Source: Christensenella sp034926635
Lineage (GTDB): Bacteria; Bacillota; Clostridia; Christensenellales; Christensenellaceae
Length of the DNA: 64,000 bases
Direction: 5' to 3'
NCBI GenBank assembly: GCA_034926635.1
Contig: JAYFQX010000005.1
Coordinates: 1 to 64,000 of the forward strand
Positions 17,925 to 26,075 of the stretch are shown piece after piece. Under the pieces are notes generated by a model, which did no database searches, was not told the origin of the DNA, and saw only the letters and a list, made by a program, of their open reading frames with translations. Position 1 is the first letter of the stretch; each line of letters opens with the position of its first letter. Both the position numbers and the translations under genes were made by a program.

Positions 17925-19331
17925 ATGACTGAAAAGACAGAAGCACGTGTAAAAACTGCAGCGGAAATCAATGCTGCAAACGATTATTCTACTGCTCCGG
18001 TACCGTTGAACAAAAGAAAATCCACTGTGAATGTATCATTCGTTTTAATTGCATTTTGTATTTCCATGGTAGGGCTGTATACCGGTGCAACCCTAACGGG
18101 AGGGCTTTCGGTAACGGATGCAATCATTACTGCTATTGTTGGCAATGTGATCCTTGTTGTATATGCGGGGTTAACGGGAATGATCGGCGCAAAAACAGGA
18201 TTAGGAACGTACGTGTTACTGCGTCGCTCTTTTGGGCGTGCGGGGTCGGCGATTGTTTCGGTTATTTTCACGTTTACTTTGGTTGGATGGTATGCTTATC
18301 AATGCGGATTTTTTGGAGATACTATCTATGCGATGTTCCCAAATGCTGGGTTTATTACTATGCCGGTTGTAGCAGGGATCTGGGGTGGCGCGCTAATGAT
18401 GCTGACAGCGTATTTTGGCTTTAAAGGCCTAGGAATTTTGAGCATGGTGGCGGCGCCGCTGATTTTATTGATTTCGTTGATCGGGATTATAATCGCTGTA
18501 GGAAACGCGGGTGGCTGGGAAGCTGTTTCTAAAGTAACTACGGAAGGAGACCTGACGGTTTCAGCGGGGATCGTTATGGTGGTCGGCGCGTTTGCCGTAG
18601 GAGGGGTAATCCAGTCTGATATTACGCGTTATTCCAAGGGCCCAGGGAAATCCATGGTCGCAACCATGATTGGATATCTGTTTGCGCACTCTTTTGTCAT
18701 TATCGCAGGGTATATGCTATGTACGCTTTCGGGATTTCCGGATATGGCGATGGCGTTGCTGGCCGTAATTGGTATTCCATCGCTGATGGTGTTGATTTTG
18801 GCGCAGTGGACAACAAACGATAATAATTTATATTCATCTTCGCTGGCGCTTAACAGTATTTTTTCAAAAGTAAAGAAAAAACATATCGTATTAATTATGG
18901 GGATCGCGGGAACTATCATAGGTGCGTTCGGCATTGGCTATATGTTGGCAGGATGGCTGACATTTCTTGGCACGGCGATCCCGCCTGTCGGTGGCATTTT
19001 GATTGCTGATTTTTATATCGTCAGAAAGCGAAATTATCCGTTTGGAAAGCAAGCGAGGTATGGACTGCTATCTATTCCCGCGATTGTTTCATGGATTGTG
19101 GCAGCGATATGCGGATTCGCTATTACGTGGGGTATTGCGTGCATTAACTCGCTGGTGATCGGTCTTGTGTTGTATATTGTCTTGGAGGCGATCTTTGAGA
19201 AGGCAAAAATTAAAAAGTATATTGGTCCGATGTATAAAGAAACGGAAACAGGAGATCCTGTCCGCGTTACCGATGAAGATGGAAGCGGGTATAAAACGGA
19301 AGCTGCCGGAGTGAATCCGGAAGCAGAATAA
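17925..19331 (+). CDS. NCS1 family permease (cytosine/purine/hydantoin type)
   Basis: 468 residues with about twelve transmembrane helices, an inner-membrane H+ or Na+ symporter. The NCS1 pattern is visible in the N-terminal VPLNKRKSTVNVSFVLIAFCISM, the substrate-site region FTLVGWYAYQCGFFG, SDITRYSKGPGKSM and the central LAQWTTNDNNLYSSSLALN. The last motif is typical of CodB-like members. The hydrophilic C-terminal tail is not conserved. Start ATG follows AAGGAGGAGG; a TTG two codons earlier is rejected. Placed between the DUF917 and racemase genes, it probably imports the compound they act on. Confidence 0.92.
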   Translation: MTEKTEARVKTAAEINAANDYSTAPVPLNKRKSTVNVSFVLIAFCISMVGLYTGATLTGGLSVTDAIITAIVGNVILVVYAGLTGMIGAKTGLGTYVLLRRSFGRAGSAIVSVIFTFTLVGWYAYQCGFFGDTIYAMFPNAGFITMPVVAGIWGGALMMLTAYFGFKGLGILSMVAAPLILLISLIGIIIAVGNAGGWEAVSKVTTEGDLTVSAGIVMVVGAFAVGGVIQSDITRYSKGPGKSMVATMIGYLFAHSFVIIAGYMLCTLSGFPDMAMALLAVIGIPSLMVLILAQWTTNDNNLYSSSLALNSIFSKVKKKHIVLIMGIAGTIIGAFGIGYMLAGWLTFLGTAIPPVGGILIADFYIVRKRNYPFGKQARYGLLSIPAIVSWIVAAICGFAITWGIACINSLVIGLVLYIVLEAIFEKAKIKKYIGPMYKETETGDPVRVTDEDGSGYKTEAAGVNPEAE

Positions 19332-19344
19332 AACTTAGTTGGAG

Positions 19345-19380
19345 TTCTCCCGCTTGTTTGCTAAAAAACAGGCGGGAGAA
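19345..19380 (+). terminator. Hairpin between permease and racemase genes
   Basis: Arms TTCTCCCGC and GCGGGAGAA, extended by TTGTTT/AAACAG. No T-run follows, so it is more likely an intra-operon stability or processing element than a terminator. Confidence 0.45.
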
Positions 19381-19429
19381 TATAGTTTGACGGGGTTGCG
19401 GCAAAAAATATTATTATGGAGAAAATATA

Positions 19430-20167
19430 ATGAAGTTGAAATTTATTTGTCCGATTACTAATGAAAATTTTGAACGTGAATCTATGCTTGAAGCAGAAAA
19501 ATATTCTTCCGATCATGTGAAAATTGACGTGCAGAGGATTCCTTATGGTACGGAATCAATTGAATGCTCCTTGGATGAAGCGCTTTGTGCGCCGGGGATT
19601 ATTAAGCTGGGCGTCGATAGCTTTGCGCAGGGGTATGACGGGATTTTTGTAAGCTGCATGGGAGATCCGGGCGTTGATGCGCTGCGGGAACTGGTAGATA
19701 TACCGGTTGTGGGTCCATGCCGCACGGCAATGCTTTATGCGGCAGATATCGCACACCGTTTTTCTGTGATTACAGTGACGGACGGCGTAGTGCCGATTAT
19801 TGAACGGATTGCGCTTGATGTCGGGCTTGATGGAAAACTGGTTTCGTGCAAAGCCGTTAACATTCCCGTATTGGAATTAACAGATACTGAAAGGCTTGTT
19901 GATGCGCTAACGGGGTTGGCGTTTGAAGCGGTGGAAAAATATGATGCACAAGCCGTTATTCTCGGCTGTACGGGTATGGTTGGCGTAGATAGGCATCTTG
20001 CACAGCGTTTATTGGAAAAAGGTTATGACGTACCGGTCTTATATCCTGTTTCAATTGCAGTGAGGTATTTAGAGTCATTGGTTACGTTGGAACTTGCGCA
20101 GGGCAGGGCTGCTTATCCGAAATCACCCGATAAAAAGAGGTCAATCTGGGAAAAGTTGAATGGCTGA
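19430..20167 (+). CDS. Aspartate/glutamate/hydantoin racemase family protein
   Basis: 245 residues, cofactor-independent two-cysteine racemase fold. The catalytic pair is C76 in VSCMGDPGVDALRE and C180 in ILGCTGM; hydantoin racemases carry the same DPG context after the first cysteine. It would invert the chiral carbon of a 5-substituted hydantoin or a related amino acid. Alternatives in the same superfamily are Asp/Glu racemase and maleate isomerase; the DPG motif and the neighbouring NCS1 permease and DUF917 protein favour a hydantoin-type substrate. Confidence 0.88.
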   Translation: MKLKFICPITNENFERESMLEAEKYSSDHVKIDVQRIPYGTESIECSLDEALCAPGIIKLGVDSFAQGYDGIFVSCMGDPGVDALRELVDIPVVGPCRTAMLYAADIAHRFSVITVTDGVVPIIERIALDVGLDGKLVSCKAVNIPVLELTDTERLVDALTGLAFEAVEKYDAQAVILGCTGMVGVDRHLAQRLLEKGYDVPVLYPVSIAVRYLESLVTLELAQGRAAYPKSPDKKRSIWEKLNG

Positions 20168-20187
20168 TATAGTCGGAGGAAGATAAA

Positions 20188-20724
20188 ATGGAAGGACATG
20201 CGATGAAACTAATCCATGAAAGACGCAGTATTCGCGCATTCCAGAAAAAAGAGGTTGCGGGGAAAGATATTAAAGATTTGTTGGAGGCGGCAGTTTGGGC
20301 GCCATCGGGCGGGAATATCCAGCCATGGATATTTGGCGTGGTGCGTAAACAGGGATTAATTCGCAGAATATCTGCATTCAGCCCGGGATTGGGCGGTCAG
20401 CCAACTGCCTTGTTTGTGCTGTGCATTGATATGCAACGTGCACTGGAAAAAGGAGGAGAATTTGGTCTCAACCAGCTTGCGCCGGATGATCTTGCGTTGG
20501 CTGCACAAAATATTATGCTTTTAGCAACGGAAAAGGGGCTTGGAACATGTCTTGTAAAATCATTTCAGTCAAAAGGAGTTGCGGGGGTATTGAAACTCCC
20601 GGACCATATTAAGCCGTCGTTGATCATTACGTTGGGATATCCGATTTCAAAACCTAAAGCACCCCGGCGCAGACCTGTTGTAGAGGTAACATTTTATGAT
20701 CAATGGGAGGAAAACGATGGATAG
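20188..20724 (+). CDS. Nitroreductase family FMN protein
   Basis: 178 residues, the short nitroreductase fold. FMN-binding signatures RRSIRAFQ at the N-terminus and APSGGNIQPWIF near residue 38, then ALAAQNIMLLATEKGLGTCLVKSF in the C-terminal half. Family members use NAD(P)H to reduce nitro groups, quinones or enones. Within this locus it could carry out a reduction or desaturation of the ring compound, which is inference. Start ATG has GGAGG in front. Its end overlaps the next gene by 8 bases. Confidence 0.9.
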   Translation: MEGHAMKLIHERRSIRAFQKKEVAGKDIKDLLEAAVWAPSGGNIQPWIFGVVRKQGLIRRISAFSPGLGGQPTALFVLCIDMQRALEKGGEFGLNQLAPDDLALAAQNIMLLATEKGLGTCLVKSFQSKGVAGVLKLPDHIKPSLIITLGYPISKPKAPRRRPVVEVTFYDQWEENDG

Positions 20725-21010
20725 TCAAGTACATGAAGAGATTTATTGTCTTTTGGCATACATGCTTGCAAGCGCTGCCGGATGTGCAGGCGAACCAAAA
20801 TTGTATGGACCTATGCGGCTGGTGGATGCGGCGCAAAAACTTATTCGGATTTTGGATGAAGCGGGAATTTTACATCGTGATGAGTTAATGGCAATCGCAA
20901 ATCGAATTGATGCGGATAAACTGCTTTGCATGGAAGATGAAAAAGCGTTTCTGGATATGATAGGCGAGACTACGGTGCAAATGGCGGAGCTGCTAAATGG
21001 GGAAGAATAA
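20717..21010 (+). CDS. Small conserved helical protein (probably DUF6092)
   Basis: 97 residues, mostly helical, no membrane segment: EEIYCLLAYMLASAAGCAGEPKLYGPMRLVDAAQKLI is its most distinctive part. I believe it belongs to DUF6092, an uncharacterised family found in similar Firmicute loci, but this is memory and not a search. Start at the ATG after GGGAGGAAAACG, overlapping the nitroreductase stop; the tight overlap upstream and a 1-base gap to the dipeptidase gene suggest equimolar production with its neighbours, possibly as a partner subunit. Confidence 0.72.
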   Translation: MDSQVHEEIYCLLAYMLASAAGCAGEPKLYGPMRLVDAAQKLIRILDEAGILHRDELMAIANRIDADKLLCMEDEKAFLDMIGETTVQMAELLNGEE

Positions 21011-21011
21011 A

Positions 21012-22454
21012 ATGGAAAACAACCAACATGAAAAAATGAAAATACTGGCTTTTTTCGAGGAAGTTAGCAGAATCCCAAGGAAAAGCGGGGATGAACAGGA
21101 AATCAGCGATTACCTTATGGAATTTGCAGAAAAGCGGGGGTTGGAATGCCAACGGGACATGGCAAAAAATATTATCATAAAAAAGCCTGCGTCTGGGGGT
21201 TATGAAAATGTCCCGGCGTTTGCGCTGCAGGCGCATATGGATATGGTATATGTGCGTGAAGACGAGACGAAGCACACTTATGGCGAACCGCTTATGCTTT
21301 ATGAGGAAAACGGACTTTTGAAGGCGCGCGGTACATCGCTTGGCGCTGATAATGGAATCGGCATGGCTATGATCTTGGCTGTGCTGGACGCAAAAAAACT
21401 TTGCCATCCGACGATAGAAGCTATTTTTACGGCGGAGGAGGAAGATGGTTTGTTAGGAGCGTCAAAGTTGGATCCGGAATGGGTCTCAGCAAGAAGGTTA
21501 ATTAATCTGGATGGAGAGGAAGAACATACTGTTATTGCCGGTTGTGCAGGCGCGTTTCGAAGCGAAATCAGTATCCCGTGCACAAGAAGCGCAGAAGCAC
21601 AGAAAACGGGTATCCGGATTACGGTTGGCGGTTTCGCAGGAGGTCATTCTGGACTAGAAATAGAAAAGCAGCATGTAAACGCTATTTTATTCATTGGGCG
21701 CATCTTGGCGGACTTGTACTACAGGTTTGAAATAAAAATCGTGGAGATTGGCGGGGGAACACGGATGAACAATATTCCGTCTTCTGCATGGATTAGCGTT
21801 TGCTGCAACGAAAAAGAGGATGAGGTATTAAAGCGGATTGCATGGTGGAAAGATGCGGTAATGCCGGAACTTAGCCCGGAAGATAGGGAGTTCTGGATAA
21901 ACGCGGAAGCGGAAGATATAAAGAATATGCCGTTTGATGAGGATTCTGCGAAACGAATCATCCAGGCTTTGGCTTTGATTCCAAATGGAATGCAGCGTAT
22001 GAGCGCAGAAGTAAAAGGATTGGTAGAAACCTCTAACAATGTAGGAGTAATAGAAACATGTAGCAATAAAGTGATCATTGTCAGTAATCCGCGCAGCAGC
22101 TTAGAGTTGCAAAAGGAATATATGGAATTTAAGCTGTGCGCTCTGGCGCAACGATTGAACGGAAGCGCATCAATTGATTCGGGATATCCCGTCTGGGAAT
22201 ACGCACAAGAGTCTGCATTGCGGGAACTCTATTTGGCGGAGTATAAAAAAAGGTTTCAAATTGATTTAAAGGTAGCGGTATTGCACGGCGGTTTGGAATG
22301 CGGTGTTTTATGCCAAAAATATCCCGGGATGGATGCGATATCCATAGGACCTGATATTTTTAAGGTGCACTCTATTGAGGAAGCTGTCAGCGTTTCTTCA
22401 CTTGAAAGAGTATGGAAAGTGTTAATAGGGGTTTTGGAAAATTATGCAGAATAA
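21012..22454 (+). CDS. pepD: Aminoacyl-histidine dipeptidase (PepD, M20 family)
   Basis: 480 residues, cytosolic di-zinc peptidase. Metal-site motifs in order: ALQAHMDMVYV, GTSLGADNGIGMAM, TAEEEDGLLGA, VGGFAGGHSG, and a final histidine in CQKYPGMDAISIGPD...VHSIEE. PepD enzymes cleave Xaa-His and other short peptides. In this locus it could open or hydrolyse a product of the ring compound or liberate the amino acid from a dipeptide. Start ATG at 21012 follows GGGGAAG; an ATG five codons earlier is possible but would overlap the previous gene. Confidence 0.9.
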   Translation: MENNQHEKMKILAFFEEVSRIPRKSGDEQEISDYLMEFAEKRGLECQRDMAKNIIIKKPASGGYENVPAFALQAHMDMVYVREDETKHTYGEPLMLYEENGLLKARGTSLGADNGIGMAMILAVLDAKKLCHPTIEAIFTAEEEDGLLGASKLDPEWVSARRLINLDGEEEHTVIAGCAGAFRSEISIPCTRSAEAQKTGIRITVGGFAGGHSGLEIEKQHVNAILFIGRILADLYYRFEIKIVEIGGGTRMNNIPSSAWISVCCNEKEDEVLKRIAWWKDAVMPELSPEDREFWINAEAEDIKNMPFDEDSAKRIIQALALIPNGMQRMSAEVKGLVETSNNVGVIETCSNKVIIVSNPRSSLELQKEYMEFKLCALAQRLNGSASIDSGYPVWEYAQESALRELYLAEYKKRFQIDLKVAVLHGGLECGVLCQKYPGMDAISIGPDIFKVHSIEEAVSVSSLERVWKVLIGVLENYAE

Positions 22455-22484
22455 AAAAGTAGAACAACATTTAAAAAAGTATGA

Positions 22485-22490
22485 TATAAT
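22485..22490 (+). promoter_or_regulatory. Possible -10 element upstream of the PucR gene
   Basis: A perfect TATAAT 60 bases before the start codon; the -35 region GAACAA is poor, which would fit activator-dependent or weak transcription separate from the operon. Confidence 0.35.
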
Positions 22491-22550
22491 TTAATAAATA
22501 TAATACAGTTGAAATGATATCAAGTCTAAATTGGAAAGGGTTTCGGGATC

Positions 22551-24140
22551 ATGTTATCCGTACGCGATGTTTTGCAATTATCCGCGTTTCAAGGAGCGAA
22601 AGTCCTGGCCGGCGCAAATCATTTGGACAATAATATTACATCTGCTACCGTTCTTGAGGCCACAAGCGAGGAAGTAACGACATGGATTAAAGGCGGGGAG
22701 TTATTTCTAACATCCTTATATGCGATCGCGCAGGACGTTCAAAAACAATTACAAATTTTAAAAACGCTTAGCAATAAAAATTGTTCTGGCGTTGTAATTT
22801 TTAGTTTGGGATATTTTATGAAGGAAATTGCTCCGTCTATTGTTAACTTAGCGGAGTGCCTTGGCGTACCCCTGATTGTCATGCCGCCGGAAAGTTCTTA
22901 TGATAAGGCGCTGGAGCAAATAACAGCCAGTCTTCTGAACATACAAAGTGCGGAGCTGGAAATGGCGTTACAAATACAGCGGGAAATTTATGCGCTCATC
23001 ATCCGTCGTAAAAGCGAAAAAGAATTGTTTGTATTTTTGGAAAACGCTTTGAAAAAAACGCTTGCATTTTATGATAGTGATGGTTTGCTTGTTTATCCCA
23101 GCACAGAGCAATCCGGTTTGCCGATGGAAATGACAAAATTATTTCCGAACAGGCGTCCGGAAGCCTTGAACAACCTGCAAGACGCAGGCTTTAGCTATGT
23201 TGATCATGTTATGTTTTTCTCTGTAGCTACTATGGGAAGTTATTATGGGACAATTGTATTATTTAACATAGATGTGACGGAGCAGAGAAAAATGCACCTC
23301 ATACTTTCTAATGTTATTCTTGCGATGACGCCTGGCGTAAATAAAAAACGTAGCCTTACCACAAAGAACCTTCAAAAAAAACAGGAATTTTTCGATAAAA
23401 TGCTGGGACAAAAGTTTGAATCGGTTTATGATGTCTACACTGGGGCAGAATCGCTTGGCCTAAATCTCCGGAATAAACATTATTTAATGGTCGTTGATTG
23501 TCCGCGGGAAAATAAAGAAATGTATTTTGAGGAGATCAAAAAATATGCGTTATCAGACAATGTTGATCACGAAATATTGATGTTGAATAACGAAATTATA
23601 CTGCTTCTTTTCAGCGAAGCGCAAGAGGGAAGTGTGAAACGTTGGAAGAAACTGTGTTCACAAATTGAGAAAACCGGAATCCATTCCGCTAAACCATTTA
23701 TTGGACTGAGCAACTATTTTGACAAGATTACCGATGTTAGGCTTGCCTATCATCAGGCATGGAATACAATTCAATTGGGACGCAGTTTTTTCGGCGATCA
23801 AGCGTATTTATTATATTCTGATCTTGGCGTATATGCATTGCTCTTTGAAACCCATGATTTGAATAAGATGGGAGAATACGTGAAGGAGAACGTAGAACGT
23901 TTGGAAAAATATGACCGTGAACATAACGCAGAATATATGAAAACGCTTCGAGTCTTGCTGATGAATGGAGATAACGTGGATGCAATTGCTCAAAAATTAC
24001 ATGTACATAAAAATACGCTTTTTTATAGGAAAAAAAGAATTGTAGAAATTGTGGGGCATGATCCGCTTATCATGCCCCATAGTCTTAATTATTTGTCTTA
24101 TTTTATCCTGCGTTCAATTATAAAAATGCAGCAGCCATAA
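22551..24140 (+). CDS. PucR family transcriptional regulator
   Basis: 529 residues. N-terminal PucR ligand domain (SVRDVLQLSAFQGAKVLAGANHLDNNITSATVLE), a GGDEF-related middle region, and a C-terminal helix-turn-helix (NVDAIAQKLHVHKNTLFYRKKRIVEI) at about residues 477-505. Relatives control purine catabolism (PucR) and alanine dehydrogenase (AdeR) in bacilli. Its place at the end of the locus suggests it activates the genes at 16.6-22.4 kb in response to substrate. Ribosome site GGAAAGGG. Confidence 0.93.
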   Translation: MLSVRDVLQLSAFQGAKVLAGANHLDNNITSATVLEATSEEVTTWIKGGELFLTSLYAIAQDVQKQLQILKTLSNKNCSGVVIFSLGYFMKEIAPSIVNLAECLGVPLIVMPPESSYDKALEQITASLLNIQSAELEMALQIQREIYALIIRRKSEKELFVFLENALKKTLAFYDSDGLLVYPSTEQSGLPMEMTKLFPNRRPEALNNLQDAGFSYVDHVMFFSVATMGSYYGTIVLFNIDVTEQRKMHLILSNVILAMTPGVNKKRSLTTKNLQKKQEFFDKMLGQKFESVYDVYTGAESLGLNLRNKHYLMVVDCPRENKEMYFEEIKKYALSDNVDHEILMLNNEIILLLFSEAQEGSVKRWKKLCSQIEKTGIHSAKPFIGLSNYFDKITDVRLAYHQAWNTIQLGRSFFGDQAYLLYSDLGVYALLFETHDLNKMGEYVKENVERLEKYDREHNAEYMKTLRVLLMNGDNVDAIAQKLHVHKNTLFYRKKRIVEIVGHDPLIMPHSLNYLSYFILRSIIKMQQP

Positions 24141-24152
24141 TGATTCGAAATA

Positions 24153-24629
24153 CTATATAAATCTTGAAAACCGTTCTTTTGAGGCACCGCAAATAGGGCA
24201 TTTTTCGGGAGCATGGTGAAGGGCGCATAAATAGCCGCACGAATTACAGCGCCAGACCGGAAAAGAAAGCGTGCCTGAAAAAGGTGCCGCTGCAGTATCA
24301 GATTTTTTTTGTTTTTCGCTGCGCCGGCGGTCGGGGATCTGTCGGTCAGCGGAGTAATTCTCGCTGATGTAAAGCGCACAAAAACATGCGCCGTGCTCGG
24401 CAAGATCGTCGTCGCGATAGTCGCAGGGGCATATGATATCAAGGTTATCTTCTTTTGTACCGGTATATAGCCTGCACGGACAGCTTTCCATGCCGTATCT
24501 ATCCATATTTGTAAGAAGTCCCGCCGTGAGAGAACGCACAAATTCATCATCAGGATTGAGCGTATAGCCTGTACGTTTTGCATCATCGGACAGGCGTCTG
24601 TACCGTTTTGTCAACCGATCCTGATCCAT
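24153..24629 (-). CDS. Ferredoxin:thioredoxin reductase catalytic subunit fused to a rubredoxin-like domain
   Basis: 158 residues. The FTR-beta part has the six cluster and active-site cysteines as C50-P-C52, C67-P-C69 and C82-F-C84, binding a [4Fe-4S] cluster beside a redox disulfide that passes electrons to a thioredoxin or glutaredoxin. A charged linker (residues 95-122) joins a rubredoxin-type iron site with C128, C131, C144 and C147, of the rubrerythrin type. The fusion would let electrons come through a Fe(Cys)4 centre. It lies 5 bases after the glutaredoxin gene. Confidence 0.88.
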   Translation of the reverse strand: MDQDRLTKRYRRLSDDAKRTGYTLNPDDEFVRSLTAGLLTNMDRYGMESCPCRLYTGTKEDNLDIICPCDYRDDDLAEHGACFCALYISENYSADRQIPDRRRSEKQKKSDTAAAPFSGTLSFPVWRCNSCGYLCALHHAPEKCPICGASKERFSRFI

Positions 24630-24634
24630 GTTGT

Positions 24635-24922
24635 TTATTCCCCCGCCAGTTTTTTAAGCGCTGCCAAATCATAGCCGACAATGACCTTTTCGCCGTTGTT
24701 GATAACGATTGTCGGAAAAGAACCTTCCGGATTATACTCTAGCTGTTCTTTCGTAGCGATTTGCGAATCCCCGGGAGAGAGAAGATCTATGTCCAAATAA
24801 GAATAAGCGATATGCGCGTCATTCAGAAAAGTTTTTGTTTTTTTGCACCAGCCGCAGGTAGAAAGGGTATACATCTTAATATCCGCAACATGACGTCCGG
24901 TAACATTGGTAAAAGAAAGCAT
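24635..24922 (-). CDS. Glutaredoxin-like protein
   Basis: 95 residues with a thioredoxin fold and the active site C23-G-W-C26 in YTLSTCGWCKKTKTFL, then the cis-proline in GSFPTIVI and a GYD motif. Its reductant is most likely the FTR-rubredoxin protein encoded directly downstream, since no glutathione genes are in view. The first ATG is supported by AGGAGGAATTTGTT. Confidence 0.9.
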   Translation of the reverse strand: MLSFTNVTGRHVADIKMYTLSTCGWCKKTKTFLNDAHIAYSYLDIDLLSPGDSQIATKEQLEYNPEGSFPTIVINNGEKVIVGYDLAALKKLAGE

Positions 24923-25062
24923 AACAAATTCCTCCTTATTGTTTTGATTATTCTATTGATAACCATACCGGGCGAAAATATACGGAAATATAAGTGTAAA
25001 AACAAATAATTTGTTTTGATAAAACAGGCTGTGGAAATAACGCAATTTCCTGCATATGCAAC

Positions 25063-25091
25063 TTGTTTTTAAATAAAAAACATGTTATATT
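25063..25091 (+). promoter_or_regulatory. Promoter of the MTA phosphorylase gene
   Basis: TTGTTT (25063-25068), 17-bp spacer, TATATT (25086-25091), 42 bases before the start codon. Confidence 0.5.
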
Positions 25092-25133
25092 GCAATAGAT
25101 TGTTGTTTTTTTATGGCATTTGGAGGAGAAAAG

Positions 25134-25871
25134 ATGGAAACAAATAAAATAGGAATTATTGGTGGAAGCGGACTGGACGATCCCAAAATCATTGAAAATT
25201 CTCAGGAGATCGAAATAGAAACGCCTTACGGCAAAACATCGGATAAGCTGGTGAGCGGCAAAATTGGCGGCACGGAGGTTGTGGTGCTGGCCAGACATTC
25301 CAAAACGCACAGCATTTCCCCTACAAAAGTTCCGTTTCGCGCAAATATTTGGGCATTGAAGGAAGTTGGATGTACGCAGATTTTTGCGACGACCGCATGC
25401 GGCTCGCTCAAAGAAGAGATGAAGCCCGGGGATCTGGTTTTTTTAGATCAGTTTATTGACTGGACAAAGCTTCGTACATTGAGCTTTTTTGAAGACGAAG
25501 TAGTGCATACTGCTATGCCGGAGCCTTTTGATGCGGCAATGCGGGAAAAACTGGTTTGTGCGGCAAAAGAGCTCGGTTATGATTATCATGCAAGAGGAAC
25601 CATGGTTACGATAGAAGGACCGCGTTTTTCAACCAAAGCAGAATCCAATATGTTTCGTTTGCTTGGTGCAGAGCTGATCAATATGTCTACGGTTCCGGAA
25701 GCGCCGCTTGCGAATGAATTGGGGATCCCGTATCAGACGATCGCAATGGTAACGGATTATGATTGCTGGAAAGAAGGCGAGGAATCCGTAACGTTTGAGA
25801 TGGTGCTTGCAAGAATGAAAGAAAATGCGGAAAAAGTAAAAACGTTGCTGCTTAAAGTAATCGGTGGATGA
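25134..25871 (+). CDS. mtnP: S-methyl-5'-thioadenosine phosphorylase
   Basis: 245 residues, purine nucleoside phosphorylase fold. Cleaves methylthioadenosine with phosphate to adenine and methylthioribose-1-phosphate in methionine salvage. Signatures: IGIIGGSGLDDP, ARHSKTHSISPTKVPFRANIWAL, IEGPRFSTKAES, NMSTVPEAPLANE and VTDYDCWK, where the aspartates select adenine. Start at the ATG after GGAGGAG; an in-frame ATG seven codons earlier lacks a site. Monocistronic. Confidence 0.93.
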   Translation: METNKIGIIGGSGLDDPKIIENSQEIEIETPYGKTSDKLVSGKIGGTEVVVLARHSKTHSISPTKVPFRANIWALKEVGCTQIFATTACGSLKEEMKPGDLVFLDQFIDWTKLRTLSFFEDEVVHTAMPEPFDAAMREKLVCAAKELGYDYHARGTMVTIEGPRFSTKAESNMFRLLGAELINMSTVPEAPLANELGIPYQTIAMVTDYDCWKEGEESVTFEMVLARMKENAEKVKTLLLKVIGG

Positions 25872-25916
25872 GCATCAATAAGAAGTAATGGAACAAGATG
25901 ATAAAGATAGTAAAAG

Positions 25917-25942
25917 AACGCTTTGGGGACAGAGCGTTTTTT
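25917..25942 (+). terminator. Intrinsic terminator after mtnP
   Basis: Short stem AACGCT / AGCGTT with six T residues at its end. Confidence 0.7.
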
Positions 25943-26075
25943 GTTCGCTTGAAAAAAACAACAAAATAGTATGCTGAGAAAGGCGCTTTAATGCCGTGAA
26001 TCGAAATGGAATCCTTTGTTTTTGAGAAGGATGGATCCTTACGGCGAAAGAGTAAAACATCGCCATGAATGGGGA

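Noticed and set aside
24052..24079. Perfect 11-bp inverted repeat TGGGGCATGAT / ATCATGCCCCA
   Set aside because: It lies inside the PucR coding sequence, in the part encoding the residues just after the helix-turn-helix, and has no T-run; more likely a coding coincidence than a terminator.
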